64,000 bases of DNA from Bacillota bacterium (GTDB lineage: Bacteria > Bacillota > Clostridia > Christensenellales > UMGS416): the NCBI GenBank assembly GCA_023435705.1, contig JAEYRH010000001.1:40977-104976 (forward strand), given 5' to 3'. This document shows positions 42,484-51,827 of this stretch, in pieces. Each line of letters starts with the position of its first letter. Position 1 is the first letter of the stretch. A model generated the notes under the pieces. It saw nothing but the letters and a program-made list of their open reading frames with translations, made no database searches and was not told the origin of the DNA. The position numbers were made by a program, and so were the translations under genes.

Positions 42484-42948
42484 TCAATCCTTCACCTGAT
42501 CGCGGCCCATCAAAACTGCCAGCACGATTCCTTGCATCATGTGTGCCAGGAAAAAGAAGGCAAGAGTAATCCACCAGCCGGCAGACTCAAATATCTCCGA
42601 TGGAAACGCGAATGTGTAGCCGAAAAACACCAGTGAAACGATGATGCGCATCGTTTGGTAAGTGATCGAGTCTGCCCGTTGCTTGAGCCCGTTGATCCGC
42701 TCATCCGAGTGTTCCGCAGCGATGGCGCGGGTATATTTGGGATTGCGTTTCATCAATGCGGCTGTTACTCCGAAGTAGGTGGCCAGACCCAGCGGTATGA
42801 ATGACAATGCCACAATGGCTTTGTTGTTTTCCAACAGCGGGAGATGAAAAACCTGAACCGCAAGCCCGCCGGCCAGCAACACCAGGCCGATTGACAGATA
42901 GATGATAAAACTGAGGCTCATACTCTTTGCTGCTTTGCTCTGATCCAT
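42484..42948 (-). CDS. Four-helix membrane protein paired with an XRE regulator
   Basis: 154 residues with four membrane helices (about 12-34, 42-64, 97-115, 122-145) and a charged cytosolic loop, MKRNPKYTRAIAAEHSDERING. The loop motif EHSDERI recurs in small membrane proteins encoded next to short XRE regulators in Bacillota. Family function unknown. Begins 4 bases after the regulator's stop; its ribosome site AGGAG lies in the regulator's last codons. Abuts nth tail to tail. Confidence 0.82.
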   Translation of the reverse strand: MDQSKAAKSMSLSFIIYLSIGLVLLAGGLAVQVFHLPLLENNKAIVALSFIPLGLATYFGVTAALMKRNPKYTRAIAAEHSDERINGLKQRADSITYQTMRIIVSLVFFGYTFAFPSEIFESAGWWITLAFFFLAHMMQGIVLAVLMGRDQVKD

Positions 42949-42952
42949 TTTC

Positions 42953-43144
42953 CTACTCCTCCCAGAATAAATCGTTCAGCGTTTTGTGCAGAGCCTTGCA
43001 GATCGACATGCAGAGGTTTAGTGATGGGTTGTATTTGCCCGACTCGATCAGACTGATGGTTTGTCGTGTCACCCCCACGAGCTCGGCAAGCTGCTCCTGT
43101 GAAACGTCCCGTTCGATGCGCGCGATCCTCATCTTCTTGTTCAC
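42953..43144 (-). CDS. Small XRE-family DNA-binding protein
   Basis: 63 residues, almost only the helix-turn-helix: RIARIERDVSQEQLAELVGV, then TRQTISLIESGKYNPSLNL. It resembles YgzD/YozG-type regulators. GTG start at 43144 lies 7 bases after AGGAGG; the longer reading to 43345 crosses its own promoter. First gene of the pair with the membrane protein. Tandem 13-base repeats over the promoter suggest self-regulation. Confidence 0.88.
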   Translation of the reverse strand: MNKKMRIARIERDVSQEQLAELVGVTRQTISLIESGKYNPSLNLCMSICKALHKTLNDLFWEE

Positions 43145-43168
43145 AGCGGCACCTCCTTGATAGTTTGA

Positions 43169-43197
43169 ATGATATACTATTGTTTGCATAATGTCAA
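43169..43197 (-). promoter_or_regulatory. Promoter of the XRE-membrane protein pair
   Basis: On the minus strand TTGACA (43197-43192), 17 bases, TATCAT (43174-43169), 25 bases before the GTG. The -35 overlaps the first operator-like repeat. Confidence 0.7.
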
Positions 43198-43217
43198 ATA
43201 TATATTGCATAATGTCA
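43184..43217. repeat. Tandem 13-base operator-like repeats
   Basis: TTGCATAATGTCA occurs at 43184-43196 and 43205-43217, identical and exactly 21 bases apart, so on the same face of the helix two turns apart. The first copy overlaps the -35 box of the XRE promoter. Confidence 0.8.
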
Positions 43218-43306
43218 TAATCCAATTTGCCTTTTGCTCCTTTGTGATGGTAGTTCTCAAAAAGTGCCATCCGGTTACAAATCCTTGCGGTGATCGCCGG
43301 GCTGTA

Positions 43307-43335
43307 TTGCTTCCCTATTCTTTGGGATGTAGAAT
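43307..43335 (+). promoter_or_regulatory. Promoter of the ABC exporter operon
   Basis: TTGCTT (43307-43312), 17 bases, TAGAAT (43330-43335); ATG 30 bases downstream. Confidence 0.65.
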
Positions 43336-43365
43336 GATTTGGCATTTGTATGCAGGGGTGAGGAT

Positions 43366-44344
<979 letters not shown>

Positions 44345-44358
<14 letters not shown>

Positions 44359-45154
44359 TAAATACTGGAAGTCCTTTGCGCTTGGCGCACAGAGCGCCAT
44401 GGAGTATCGCATGGATTTCCTGCTGAGCATGGTGAGCGCGCTCTGGCCCATCTTCATACAGTATTATTTGTGGAAGAGCATCTATGCTGGCACCGGCCAG
44501 CAGAGCATGTTTGGGTATACCTATGCCCAAATGATCACCTATGTGATCATTGCCAATGTGGTGCAGCGCCTTACTCGCACGGGCTTTGAATATGATATGA
44601 ACGACGATATCAAGAATGGCGGGCTGGATAAGTATATTGTTCGCCCGATCGGTTATTTCCAATATTGCATGGCTTCTTTTCTTGGCAGGCGCTATGCCCA
44701 GCTGCTGGTTACGCTGGTGGCGATGGCTGTGGTGATCGTTGCAGTGAACCTGGTGTATGGAGGCGTGGTTGCGCCGCTCAATGCGCTCTACTTCATTGCC
44801 ACGCTGCTGCTGGCATTTGTGCTGAACTTCATCGTGTTTTTCTGCGTGGGCATGCTGGCATTCACACTTTCGGAGATCGGTTTTTTTTATGAGGCTGTTC
44901 GCATTGTGTTCATCGCGATGAGCGGCGGCATCTTCCCGCTGGATGTTTTTGGCCCGGTGGTATCCAAGGTGCTGGCATTCCTGCCATTCAAATACACCGT
45001 AAATTTCCCGGTGGACGTGTTGAGCGGCAGGGTTACCGGCATTGAGCTGCTGGCGGGCTTTGGGTTGCAGATTTTGTGGATTGCGTTGCTTGCATTATTG
45101 TCCGTGCGGTTGTGGAAGCGCGGTGTAAACAAATACATCTCGGCAGGTGGATGA
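44345..45154 (+). CDS. ABC-2 type exporter, permease subunit 1
   Basis: 269 residues, six membrane helices. The start KYWKSFALGAQSAMEYRMDFL and the middle NGGLDKYIVRPIGYFQY are typical of ABC-2 permeases of the DUF990-like group. GTG start 14 bases inside the ATPase gene, so translation is coupled. Pairs with the next permease as a heterodimer. Substrate unknown. Confidence 0.9.
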
Positions 45155-45966
45155 TGGGCACAATCTTGCGGGAAATCAAAAAGCATGCGTTCATCTGGTT
45201 TGTGTTCATGAAAAACAGCCTGGTTGCCCAGATGGAATACCGCGCCAATTTCTTCACCGGCCTTTCGATGGAGGCTGGTTATCTGCTGGTCAAGCTGCTC
45301 TATGTGATCGTGGTATACCGCTCCGGTGCCAGTGTGAACGGCCTATCGCCCGATGAAGTGCTGGTGTTTGTGGGGGCTTTTGTGCTGGTGACAGGGTTCT
45401 ATGCAGGATTCTTCATGATCAACAACTTCGCGTTGAGTGACCACATCCGCACCGGCACGCTGGACTTCTTCATTGTGAAGCCGGTCTCACTGCAGTTTAT
45501 GGCCACGCTCCGCCGCAGTGACATTGCGCTCTTTCTCACCGACTTTGTGGCCGGTGTGATCCTGATTGCCATTGGCTGGAGCCGCCTGAAGATACCGCTA
45601 AACTTCTTGAATCTGGCAGGCTTTACCGGCTACATGCTCAGCGGCGTGATCGTGGGCTATGCACTGTTCCTGTTCCCGATCATCTTCTCGTTCTGGATTG
45701 TGAAATCTGGATCCCTGGCCGGCGTGGTGGATTCCTTCTGGGACTTCAACAATGTGCCGATGGGTGTTTACTCCAAGCTCATTCAGAGGCTCGGTGTGTT
45801 TCTCCTGCCTATATTTGTCGTTACCAATTTCCCGGTGCTGTTTGTGCTGGGCAAAATGGAACCGCTCTATGCCGTGTGGGGCATCATCGCGCCGTTTGTG
45901 TGCCTGGGGGTGACGAGGCTTTTCTGGTCGGTGGCGGTGAAGCGATACAGCAGTGCAAGTAGTTGA
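45151..45966 (+). CDS. ABC-2 type exporter, permease subunit 2
   Basis: 271 residues, six membrane helices, paralogous design to subunit 1: KNSLVAQMEYRANFFTG at the start and RTGTLDFFIVKPVSLQF matching NGGLDKYIVRPIGYFQY. ATG at 45151 (or 45154) overlaps the stop of subunit 1. Last gene of the exporter operon. No peptide, lantibiotic or resistance gene lies beside it, so the cargo cannot be inferred. Confidence 0.9.
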   Translation: MMGTILREIKKHAFIWFVFMKNSLVAQMEYRANFFTGLSMEAGYLLVKLLYVIVVYRSGASVNGLSPDEVLVFVGAFVLVTGFYAGFFMINNFALSDHIRTGTLDFFIVKPVSLQFMATLRRSDIALFLTDFVAGVILIAIGWSRLKIPLNFLNLAGFTGYMLSGVIVGYALFLFPIIFSFWIVKSGSLAGVVDSFWDFNNVPMGVYSKLIQRLGVFLLPIFVVTNFPVLFVLGKMEPLYAVWGIIAPFVCLGVTRLFWSVAVKRYSSASS

Positions 45967-46033
45967 CAGCCATAAAGCACCTCTGCAAGTTTTACTTCGT
46001 CAACCCAATGGCTCTTGCTGCACGCCCTTCAAT

Positions 46034-46069
46034 AAAAAAGCCGCCTGCAGTCAAATCAAGCAGGCGGCT
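46034..46069 (-). terminator. Terminator of the SIS-domain gene
   Basis: AGCCGCCTGC (46039-46048) pairs with GCAGGCGGCT (46060-46069). On the minus strand the stem is followed by TTTTTT. It also stands after the exporter operon, but the plus side lacks a T-run. Confidence 0.82.
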
Positions 46070-46090
46070 GGCTCTTGCGTTGGTTTCGTG

Positions 46091-46648
46091 TCAGCGATTG
46101 TCTTCTTCATTGCCTGGCTGCAGTGCGAGGGCCACGGCGTCAAACACCGCAATCATAGCCAGCATTGAGCAGGTGTCCAGATAATCGTGTATGTCAATAT
46201 CGCGGTCAATCGGCACGCGCAGCATGATGTCGGCAATCAGCGCCATCGTGGAGGTCGGGTTGGCGGTGACGGCCACCACCTTTGCTCTCTTTTGTTTGGC
46301 CATTTTCATCAGCTCGATTACGTCGCCGGAGTCACCTCCACGGGAAACACCGATCAACAAATCACCGGGCTGGATGAGGCCGGTGGAGGCGTGGAATCCC
46401 TCGCCAGGTGTCTGGAAGAAGGAAGGTACATCCACACAGCAAAGGCTGTGGGCGATTTTACGGGCAACTGCGCCGGAGTTGCCGCGCCCGGTCGTTATGA
46501 TGCGGCCTCCGCCGTTTCTGCAACGCATGATCGCCTGCACCACGGCATTAAATGCTTCGGCATCCAGTGTCTCAGAAAGGCGGCTAACGGCCTTTCCCTC
46601 ACGCTTGAATACCTGTTGGGCAATGGTAGAATAGTCGATCTTCGTCAT
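46091..46648 (-). CDS. SIS-domain phosphosugar-binding protein
   Basis: 185 residues, one SIS domain: ITTGRGNSGAVARKIAHSL, the substrate loop GVSRGGDSGDVIELMKMAK, and VVAVTANPTSTMALIAD. The fold is shared by sugar-phosphate isomerases (GmhA, hexulose-6-phosphate isomerase) and by regulators; there is no CBS or helix-turn-helix part to decide. ATG preceded by AAGGAGAAGG. Single gene between a terminator and a gap of about 190 bases. Confidence 0.85.
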   Translation of the reverse strand: MTKIDYSTIAQQVFKREGKAVSRLSETLDAEAFNAVVQAIMRCRNGGGRIITTGRGNSGAVARKIAHSLCCVDVPSFFQTPGEGFHASTGLIQPGDLLIGVSRGGDSGDVIELMKMAKQKRAKVVAVTANPTSTMALIADIMLRVPIDRDIDIHDYLDTCSMLAMIAVFDAVALALQPGNEEDNR

Positions 46649-46796
46649 TGGCCTTCTCCTTTCCGAAGCCGGCGCCGACGCGCGGGTGTATTCACAATCC
46701 GTTTGTTTTTTGCATTATACCAAATTTATGAGCGCGCAACAATGTGCAGAGTGAATGGATATTGTGAATGGTTTTGTTTAAAAGACTCTGATAAAA

Positions 46797-46822
46797 CAAG
46801 CAGGCGGGGCATACCCCGCCTG
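46797..46822 (-). terminator. Terminator of the stomatin-like gene
   Basis: CAGGCGGGG (46801-46809) pairs with CCCCGCCTG (46814-46822). On the minus strand CTTGTTTTATC follows. Confidence 0.75.
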
Positions 46823-46835
46823 CCGCTGTTGGTAA

Positions 46836-47696
46836 TCACTTCTTAAGTGGCAGCACTCCAGACATTTCACCGATCACGTTGACCAGTTCCGCGTTTGCAG
46901 GCACCACGACCTTGGCGTTGTTTTTCAACGCGTTCTCCACGGTCTGGAGCTGTTTCATCAGCTGCGCATTGCCCACAAAATAGGTGTTGGCTGCTTCGTT
47001 CACCAGCTTGATCGCCTGCGCCTCGCCTTCGGCTTCCAGGATCTTGGCCTGCCGAACACCCTCGGCCTTCTTAATTTCGGCCCTCTTCACGCCGTCGGCC
47101 TGCGTCTCCTGTGCCGTGGCAAAGTCAATGGCGGCCATCTTCTCATTCTCCGCCTTCACGACCTTGTTCATCGTTTCCTGCACGTCCTTCGGCGGATCAA
47201 TCTCCTTGAGCTCGGTTCTGGTGATCTCCACACCCCAATTTTTCGTTTCATGCTCCAGCGTCTGGAGCAAGTCCATGTTGATTTTCCCGCGTTCGCTGTT
47301 TGCTGAGCGCAAAGACATCGTGCCGATGATGTTCCTCAACGTGGTTCGTGCGAGATTCACAATCTGATACCTGTAATTGAAAGCGTTGTATTGCGAGTTC
47401 TTTACGCTTTCCGCATCTGTTTTCACCTTGAAATACACCTGCGCGTCCACCGTGGCGTTCAGATTGTCGTTGGTGATGATCACCTGCGGTTCAGCATTGA
47501 CCATTTGTTCGCGGATGTCCACCCTGTATAGCCGTTGGATCACCGGCACGATCCAGTGATAACCGGGCCCTGCAAACCTGGTGAAACGGCCAAGCGTTTC
47601 CACAAGGCCTCTGTGGGTTGGGCGGATGATTTTACTGCCAGAGCAAAATACCAGCACGATAACAGCCGCGACGATATAGATCCAAGTGTAATCCAT
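46836..47696 (-). CDS. SPFH/stomatin-like membrane protein
   Basis: 286 residues. One N-terminal membrane helix (3-20), SPFH/band 7 domain (about 22-190) with RPTHRGLVETLGRF and VIITNDNLNATVDAQVYFKV, then a coiled-coil rich in Ala/Glu/Lys (DFATAQETQADGVKRAEIKK) and a hydrophobic C-terminus. Such proteins form membrane cages or microdomains, often with an NfeD partner; none is adjacent here. ATG at 47696 has AAAGGAG 8 bases upstream. A second SPFH protein of flotillin type is at 54176. Confidence 0.92.
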   Translation of the reverse strand: MDYTWIYIVAAVIVLVFCSGSKIIRPTHRGLVETLGRFTRFAGPGYHWIVPVIQRLYRVDIREQMVNAEPQVIITNDNLNATVDAQVYFKVKTDAESVKNSQYNAFNYRYQIVNLARTTLRNIIGTMSLRSANSERGKINMDLLQTLEHETKNWGVEITRTELKEIDPPKDVQETMNKVVKAENEKMAAIDFATAQETQADGVKRAEIKKAEGVRQAKILEAEGEAQAIKLVNEAANTYFVGNAQLMKQLQTVENALKNNAKVVVPANAELVNVIGEMSGVLPLKK

Positions 47697-47826
47697 CCAA
47701 GTCACTCCTTTCAACATTCCATTTAAGTATAATTGTATGAATACATATTATACGCATAGAATATAAAAGTCAAAATCAATCGTTTTCCAACATTTCCAGC
47801 CCAATGAGGAGGAAGAACCGACATAA

Positions 47827-47837
47827 TGTGGTATAGT
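47827..47837 (+). promoter_or_regulatory. Promoter of the nucleoside hydrolase gene
   Basis: TGTGG-TATAGT, an extended -10 (TATAGT 47832-47837) of the same TGTGGTAT type as those before uvrB, the DUF2975 pair and the GGDEF gene. The start is 39 bases further. Confidence 0.6.
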
Positions 47838-47875
47838 AACATCAGTACGTGACACCTATACATGAGGAGGGCCAT

Positions 47876-48790
47876 ATGCAATTTACTAGACCCGCTGATA
47901 TCCGTCAATTGGAAAGGCTGTCCGTGAATTCTGGACGCCTGGATATCGTGCTGGATACGGACACCTACAATGAGATTGATGACCAGTTTGCGCTGGCTTA
48001 CGCGTTGCTTTCGCCGGAGAGGCTGAATGTGCAGGCGGTGTATGCCGCGCCATTTTTCAACGACCGGTCCCAAGGCCCCGGTGATGGCATGGAGCGCAGC
48101 TATGAGGAGATCCTCCGGGTGTTGGCCCGGGTGGGGGTGAATCCGTCCGGGTTGGCCCACAAAGGCTCGGACCGTTATCTGGGCAGCCTGGACACGCCTT
48201 GCCGCAGCGCCGCGTCGCTCGACCTGGTGGAGCGGGCGATGGGTGCCACAGAGCCGCTTTATGTGGTGGCGATTGGCGCAATTACCAATGTGGCCTCCGC
48301 AATTTTAATCGAACCCCGCATCATTGACAAGATTGTGGTGGTATGGCTGGGCGGTAACGCAGCCTGGTGGCCGGACAACCGTGAGTTCAACCTTATGCAG
48401 GATGTGCCGGCGGCAAGCCTGGTTTTCGACTGCGGTGTGCCTGTGCTGCAAGTGCCCTGCATGCCGGTGTCATCACACCTCACAGCGTCACCCCAGGAAG
48501 TAGATCACTACCTCAAAGGCAAGAGTGCAGTAGGCACCTATCTTGCCGGGATTTTCCGGGAATACTGCGCGCAGCATTCCTGCATCGCCAAGGAGATTTG
48601 GGACATTGCCGCCATCGCGTCGCTGCTGAACCCAGACTGGGCCCACTTTGACGTGATTCACAGCCCCATCCTCTCCGAGCGGCTGACCTGGGGTCAGGAC
48701 CCGCGCAGACATTTTATGAAGTCGGCCCGCTTGCTGGATCGCAACGCTATCTTCGAGGATCATTACAGCAAGCTATCCTCAGCTCAATAA
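47876..48790 (+). CDS. Nucleoside hydrolase-like protein
   Basis: 304 residues. The Ca-binding DTDTYNEIDDQFAL (about 24-37) is the family's DxDxxxDD motif. TNVASAILIEPRI and VVWLGGNAAWWPDNREFNLMQD match the rest of the inosine-uridine hydrolase fold. Cleaves N-glycosidic bonds of nucleosides in the family; some members act on other ribosides. ATG at 47876 follows GAGGAGG. It leads a run with a TIM-barrel isomerase and an asparagine synthetase. Confidence 0.9.
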   Translation: MQFTRPADIRQLERLSVNSGRLDIVLDTDTYNEIDDQFALAYALLSPERLNVQAVYAAPFFNDRSQGPGDGMERSYEEILRVLARVGVNPSGLAHKGSDRYLGSLDTPCRSAASLDLVERAMGATEPLYVVAIGAITNVASAILIEPRIIDKIVVVWLGGNAAWWPDNREFNLMQDVPAASLVFDCGVPVLQVPCMPVSSHLTASPQEVDHYLKGKSAVGTYLAGIFREYCAQHSCIAKEIWDIAAIASLLNPDWAHFDVIHSPILSERLTWGQDPRRHFMKSARLLDRNAIFEDHYSKLSSAQ

Positions 48791-48810
48791 GTCATAAAGG
48801 AGAAAGTAAC

Positions 48811-49623
48811 ATGATCAAACTTGGTTCCTGCATTGATATGATGTTTCGGGAGTTCCCCTTTGCGCAGCGCGTGGCCAAGGCGGCGGAGGCGGGTTTTACC
48901 GCTGTGGAGTTTTGGGATTGGAGTGGCAAAGATCTGACTGCTCTGGCAGAGGCCACCAAGGTTGCGGGGGTTCCGGCTGTGGTGTGCTGCGTGGGCACGG
49001 CGGATGCCGCCCGCAGGGAGCACTACGCCAACGGCGCGATGCTTGTGAAGCAGAATGCTGGCCTTTATGCCGAGATGGTGGAGGAGACCATTGAGGCTGT
49101 CTCACCATTGGGCATCCGCACGCTGATTGCCACAACGGGCCAGGAGTTGCCTGACACCAGCCGTGAGGCCCAGCAGGATGCCATCGTGGAATGCCTGAGA
49201 GCCGCCGCACCTGTGTTGGAGAAGCATGGATTCGTGATTGTGTTGGAGCCCTTGAATCTCCTCGTGGATCACATGGGTTATTATCTGTCCACCTCTGTGC
49301 AGGGGTTCCAAATCCTCCGGCAGGTGGACTCGCCCAATGTCAAGCTGCTTTATGATATTTACCACCAGCAGATCACAGAAGGCAACCTGATCCAGACGAT
49401 CCGTGACAACGTCGGCTCGATCGGACACTTCCACCTGGCTGATGTGCCCGGCCGCCATGAACCGGGCTCTGGTGAGATCAACTATCGCAATGTGTTTGCC
49501 GCCATCAGTGCCTCAGGGTATACCGGCTATGTGGGGTGCGAATACACTCCGTCAGCTGGCCATTCCACAGCCGAATCGGCAAGTGAGGTGCTTGGATTGG
49601 CGGCAGAGTTCGCCGGGGAATAA
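48811..49623 (+). CDS. Hydroxypyruvate isomerase-like TIM-barrel protein
   Basis: 270 residues, xylose-isomerase-like barrel of the Hyi/OtnI group. Acid/metal residues are seen in LEPLNLLVDHMGYYL, YDIYHQQITEGNL, HFHLADVPGRHEPG and CEYTPS. Family enzymes interconvert hydroxypyruvate and tartronate semialdehyde or 2-oxo-tetronates. ATG with AAAGGAG upstream, 20 bases after the nucleoside hydrolase, so probably co-transcribed. No partner genes of glyoxylate metabolism nearby, so the substrate is uncertain. Confidence 0.88.
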   Translation: MIKLGSCIDMMFREFPFAQRVAKAAEAGFTAVEFWDWSGKDLTALAEATKVAGVPAVVCCVGTADAARREHYANGAMLVKQNAGLYAEMVEETIEAVSPLGIRTLIATTGQELPDTSREAQQDAIVECLRAAAPVLEKHGFVIVLEPLNLLVDHMGYYLSTSVQGFQILRQVDSPNVKLLYDIYHQQITEGNLIQTIRDNVGSIGHFHLADVPGRHEPGSGEINYRNVFAAISASGYTGYVGCEYTPSAGHSTAESASEVLGLAAEFAGE

Positions 49624-49719
49624 ATTCTTGGCGGGGGGCGGGTTCTACACCCGCTTCCTGTCTTGATGGCCTCTCGCCATGTACCCGTCTTCACTGCCCC
49701 GCATATACTGCCTTTGGAG

Positions 49720-49742
49720 CAACGGCGGTCCAGCCGTTGTTT
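49720..49742 (+). terminator. Hairpin between the TIM-barrel gene and asnB
   Basis: CAACGGC (49720-49726) pairs with GCCGTTG (49733-49739), then TTTC. A second hairpin, GCGGGT-TCTAC-ACCCGC, sits near 49634-49652. Short T-runs, so attenuation or partial termination. Confidence 0.5.
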
Positions 49743-49768
49743 CATCATTACATAGGGGAGTGTTGCGG

Positions 49769-51595
49769 ATGTGTTCGATAACAGGCGTGATCGGCGGGGG
49801 ATTGGCAGAAGTTGAGAAACGGGAAATCGGCCTCAGGATGAACAAAGCCCTTGCCCACCGAGGCCCGGATCAGACGGGTATTTATTGCGACGACTGGGCT
49901 TGCCTGGCCCACAACAGGCTATCGGTCATTGATCCGGCCAACGGCATTCAGCCGATGACCAGGCTGGCCGATGCAAACAAGTTTACGATCATTTACAACG
50001 GCGAGCTTTATAACACCTTGGAGCTCCGCCGTGAGCTAGAGGGGCTTGGCTGGGCATTTCAGACCAATTGTGACACCGAGGTGCTGCTGGTTGCCTATAT
50101 GCAGTGGCGAAGGGCTTGCCTCGACCGCTTAAACGGCATCTTTGCCTTCGCTATTTATGACGAAGCGGAGCAAAAGGTGTTTTTCGCCCGCGACCGGATG
50201 GGTGTGAAACCTCTTTTTTATTCCTTTGTCAACGGTAGCCTGGTGTTTGCCTCTGAGATCAAGGCGCTCTTTGAGCATCCGGCCATCAAGCCCAGGATTG
50301 ACGAGCAAGGCCTGTGGCAATTGATCTTCCTGCTGCCCACCCGCATCCCCGGCACAGGCGTGTTCAAGGGTGTGCAGGAGCTTCTGCCGGGTTGGTGGAT
50401 GGAGTTTTCACAAAGCGGCCTGAAAACTGGCCAATACTGGAAGCTTGATGCCCTTGACCACCGGGACAGCCTGGAAGACACGATTGAGCGTGTGCTGTGG
50501 CTGGTGCGCGACAGCATTGTGCGGCAATTGGTGTCTGATGTGCCGCTGTGCACACTGCTCTCCGGAGGGTTGGACTCCTCCGCGATCTCCGCCATCGCAG
50601 CGGCCGATTTAGGCGGCCGGGGCAGGGGGTTAGACACCTATTCGTTTGAATTTGAGGGCAACAAGGAGCATTTTCACACCACCAGCTTCCAGCCCAACTC
50701 AGATGATGAATATGCAATCTATATGGCTAACCAGATCGGCTCGGATCACACCGTGCTTCATGCCACCAGTGAGGACATCGCCACCAAGCTCACAGATGCG
50801 GTGCGGTTCCGTGACCTGCCGGGTATGGGAGATGTGGACTCCTCACTGCTGCATTATTGCGCGCAGATCAAGCAGCGCCACACGGTGGGCCTGTCCGGAG
50901 AGTGTGCCGATGAGATTTTCGGTGGCTATCCCTGGTTCAATAACGCGCCGGATCACCTGGAACGGTTCCCATGGCTTTACTCTTTGGAAACTCGGATGAG
51001 TGTGTTTAACCTGGATGTGATCCGCCCCCGCGATGGCATTGCCTTTGTGAATGAAGCCTTCAACGCCTGCTTTGCCGATTGCCCTGTGCTGGAGGGAGAA
51101 TCGCAGCAGGAGCGCATCCTCCGGCAGATCAGCTATGCAAGCATCGCCTATTTTATGCACTCACTGCTCGAGCGTAAAGACCGTATGTCAATGGCCTCGG
51201 CGCTTGAGGTGCGTGTTCCTTTTGCGGACCATCGCATCGCGGAGTATGTGTTCAACATCCCCTGGCGCATCAAGCGGCGCGGTGATGTGGAAAAGGCCGT
51301 GCTTCGCGATGCGCTGGGCGGTGTGCTGCCCGACAGGATTACTCAGCGTAAAAAGAGCCCTTATCCCAAGACCCACAACCCCAGGTATGAGCAAATCGTT
51401 ACAAGGATGCTGACGGAACGGCTGGCAAATCCCTCCTCGGTGCTGCATGAGCTGCTGAAGAAGGGGTTTATGGACGATCTGCGGCGCCAGGAAAACGTGA
51501 CGTGGTTCGGACAACTGATGGGTAAACCCCAGTTAATTGCCTATCTGATTCAACTGGACTATTGGTTTGAACATTATGGAGTCGATATTGTGTGA
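49769..51595 (+). CDS. asnB: Asparagine synthetase, glutamine-hydrolysing
   Basis: 608 residues. Cys2 right after Met is the nucleophile of the class II glutaminase domain, followed by the usual AHRGPDQTG and IYNGELYNTLELR. The C-terminal synthetase has the PP-loop LLSGGLDSSAISA (about 260) and GLSGECADEIFGGYPWF. Makes asparagine from aspartate, glutamine and ATP. ATG at 49769 has GGGGAG upstream; this start alone leaves Cys at position 2. Confidence 0.95.
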   Translation: MCSITGVIGGGLAEVEKREIGLRMNKALAHRGPDQTGIYCDDWACLAHNRLSVIDPANGIQPMTRLADANKFTIIYNGELYNTLELRRELEGLGWAFQTNCDTEVLLVAYMQWRRACLDRLNGIFAFAIYDEAEQKVFFARDRMGVKPLFYSFVNGSLVFASEIKALFEHPAIKPRIDEQGLWQLIFLLPTRIPGTGVFKGVQELLPGWWMEFSQSGLKTGQYWKLDALDHRDSLEDTIERVLWLVRDSIVRQLVSDVPLCTLLSGGLDSSAISAIAAADLGGRGRGLDTYSFEFEGNKEHFHTTSFQPNSDDEYAIYMANQIGSDHTVLHATSEDIATKLTDAVRFRDLPGMGDVDSSLLHYCAQIKQRHTVGLSGECADEIFGGYPWFNNAPDHLERFPWLYSLETRMSVFNLDVIRPRDGIAFVNEAFNACFADCPVLEGESQQERILRQISYASIAYFMHSLLERKDRMSMASALEVRVPFADHRIAEYVFNIPWRIKRRGDVEKAVLRDALGGVLPDRITQRKKSPYPKTHNPRYEQIVTRMLTERLANPSSVLHELLKKGFMDDLRRQENVTWFGQLMGKPQLIAYLIQLDYWFEHYGVDIV

Positions 51596-51695
51596 TAGAC
51601 ATTTGTTTTTGATGTGGTAATGATGATTTGGAACATTTATAGTTGGTGTTTGACTGGATGGATGAGGCTATTTCGTGGAACGGAATTAGCTGATA

Positions 51696-51770
51696 AGGGG
51701 CCGGTGTGGAAACCGGCCCCTAACAGGAGGCGTCCTTATCGGTCGGGGCCGGGCTCCATATCCGCCTTAA
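51696..51770. repeat. GC-rich repeat related to module B
   Basis: AGGGGCCGGT pairs with ACCGGCCCCT across GTGGAA-type loop bases, followed by GGTCGGGGCCGGGCTCC, echoing GTAGGGGCCGGGCTCCG of the copies near 4, 7 and 9.4 kb. Lies in the 232-base gap between asnB and the MFS gene. Confidence 0.5.
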
Positions 51771-51791
51771 CTTCAATTTGCAAGAATTTTG

Positions 51792-51819
51792 CAGCCAGGC
51801 AATACGCCTGGCTGTTTTT
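51792..51819 (+). terminator. Terminator between asnB and the MFS gene
   Basis: CAGCCAGGC (51792-51800) pairs with GCCTGGCTG (51806-51814), then TTTTT on the plus strand. The minus side, where the MFS gene ends, reads GCAAAATTC. Confidence 0.85.
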
Positions 51820-51827
51820 CGGTCGAA

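Noticed and set aside
47876..51595. Dedicated nucleoside or glyoxylate catabolic operon formed by hydrolase, isomerase and asnB
   Set aside because: The first two may share a transcript, but a hairpin precedes asnB and no pathway joins the three activities.
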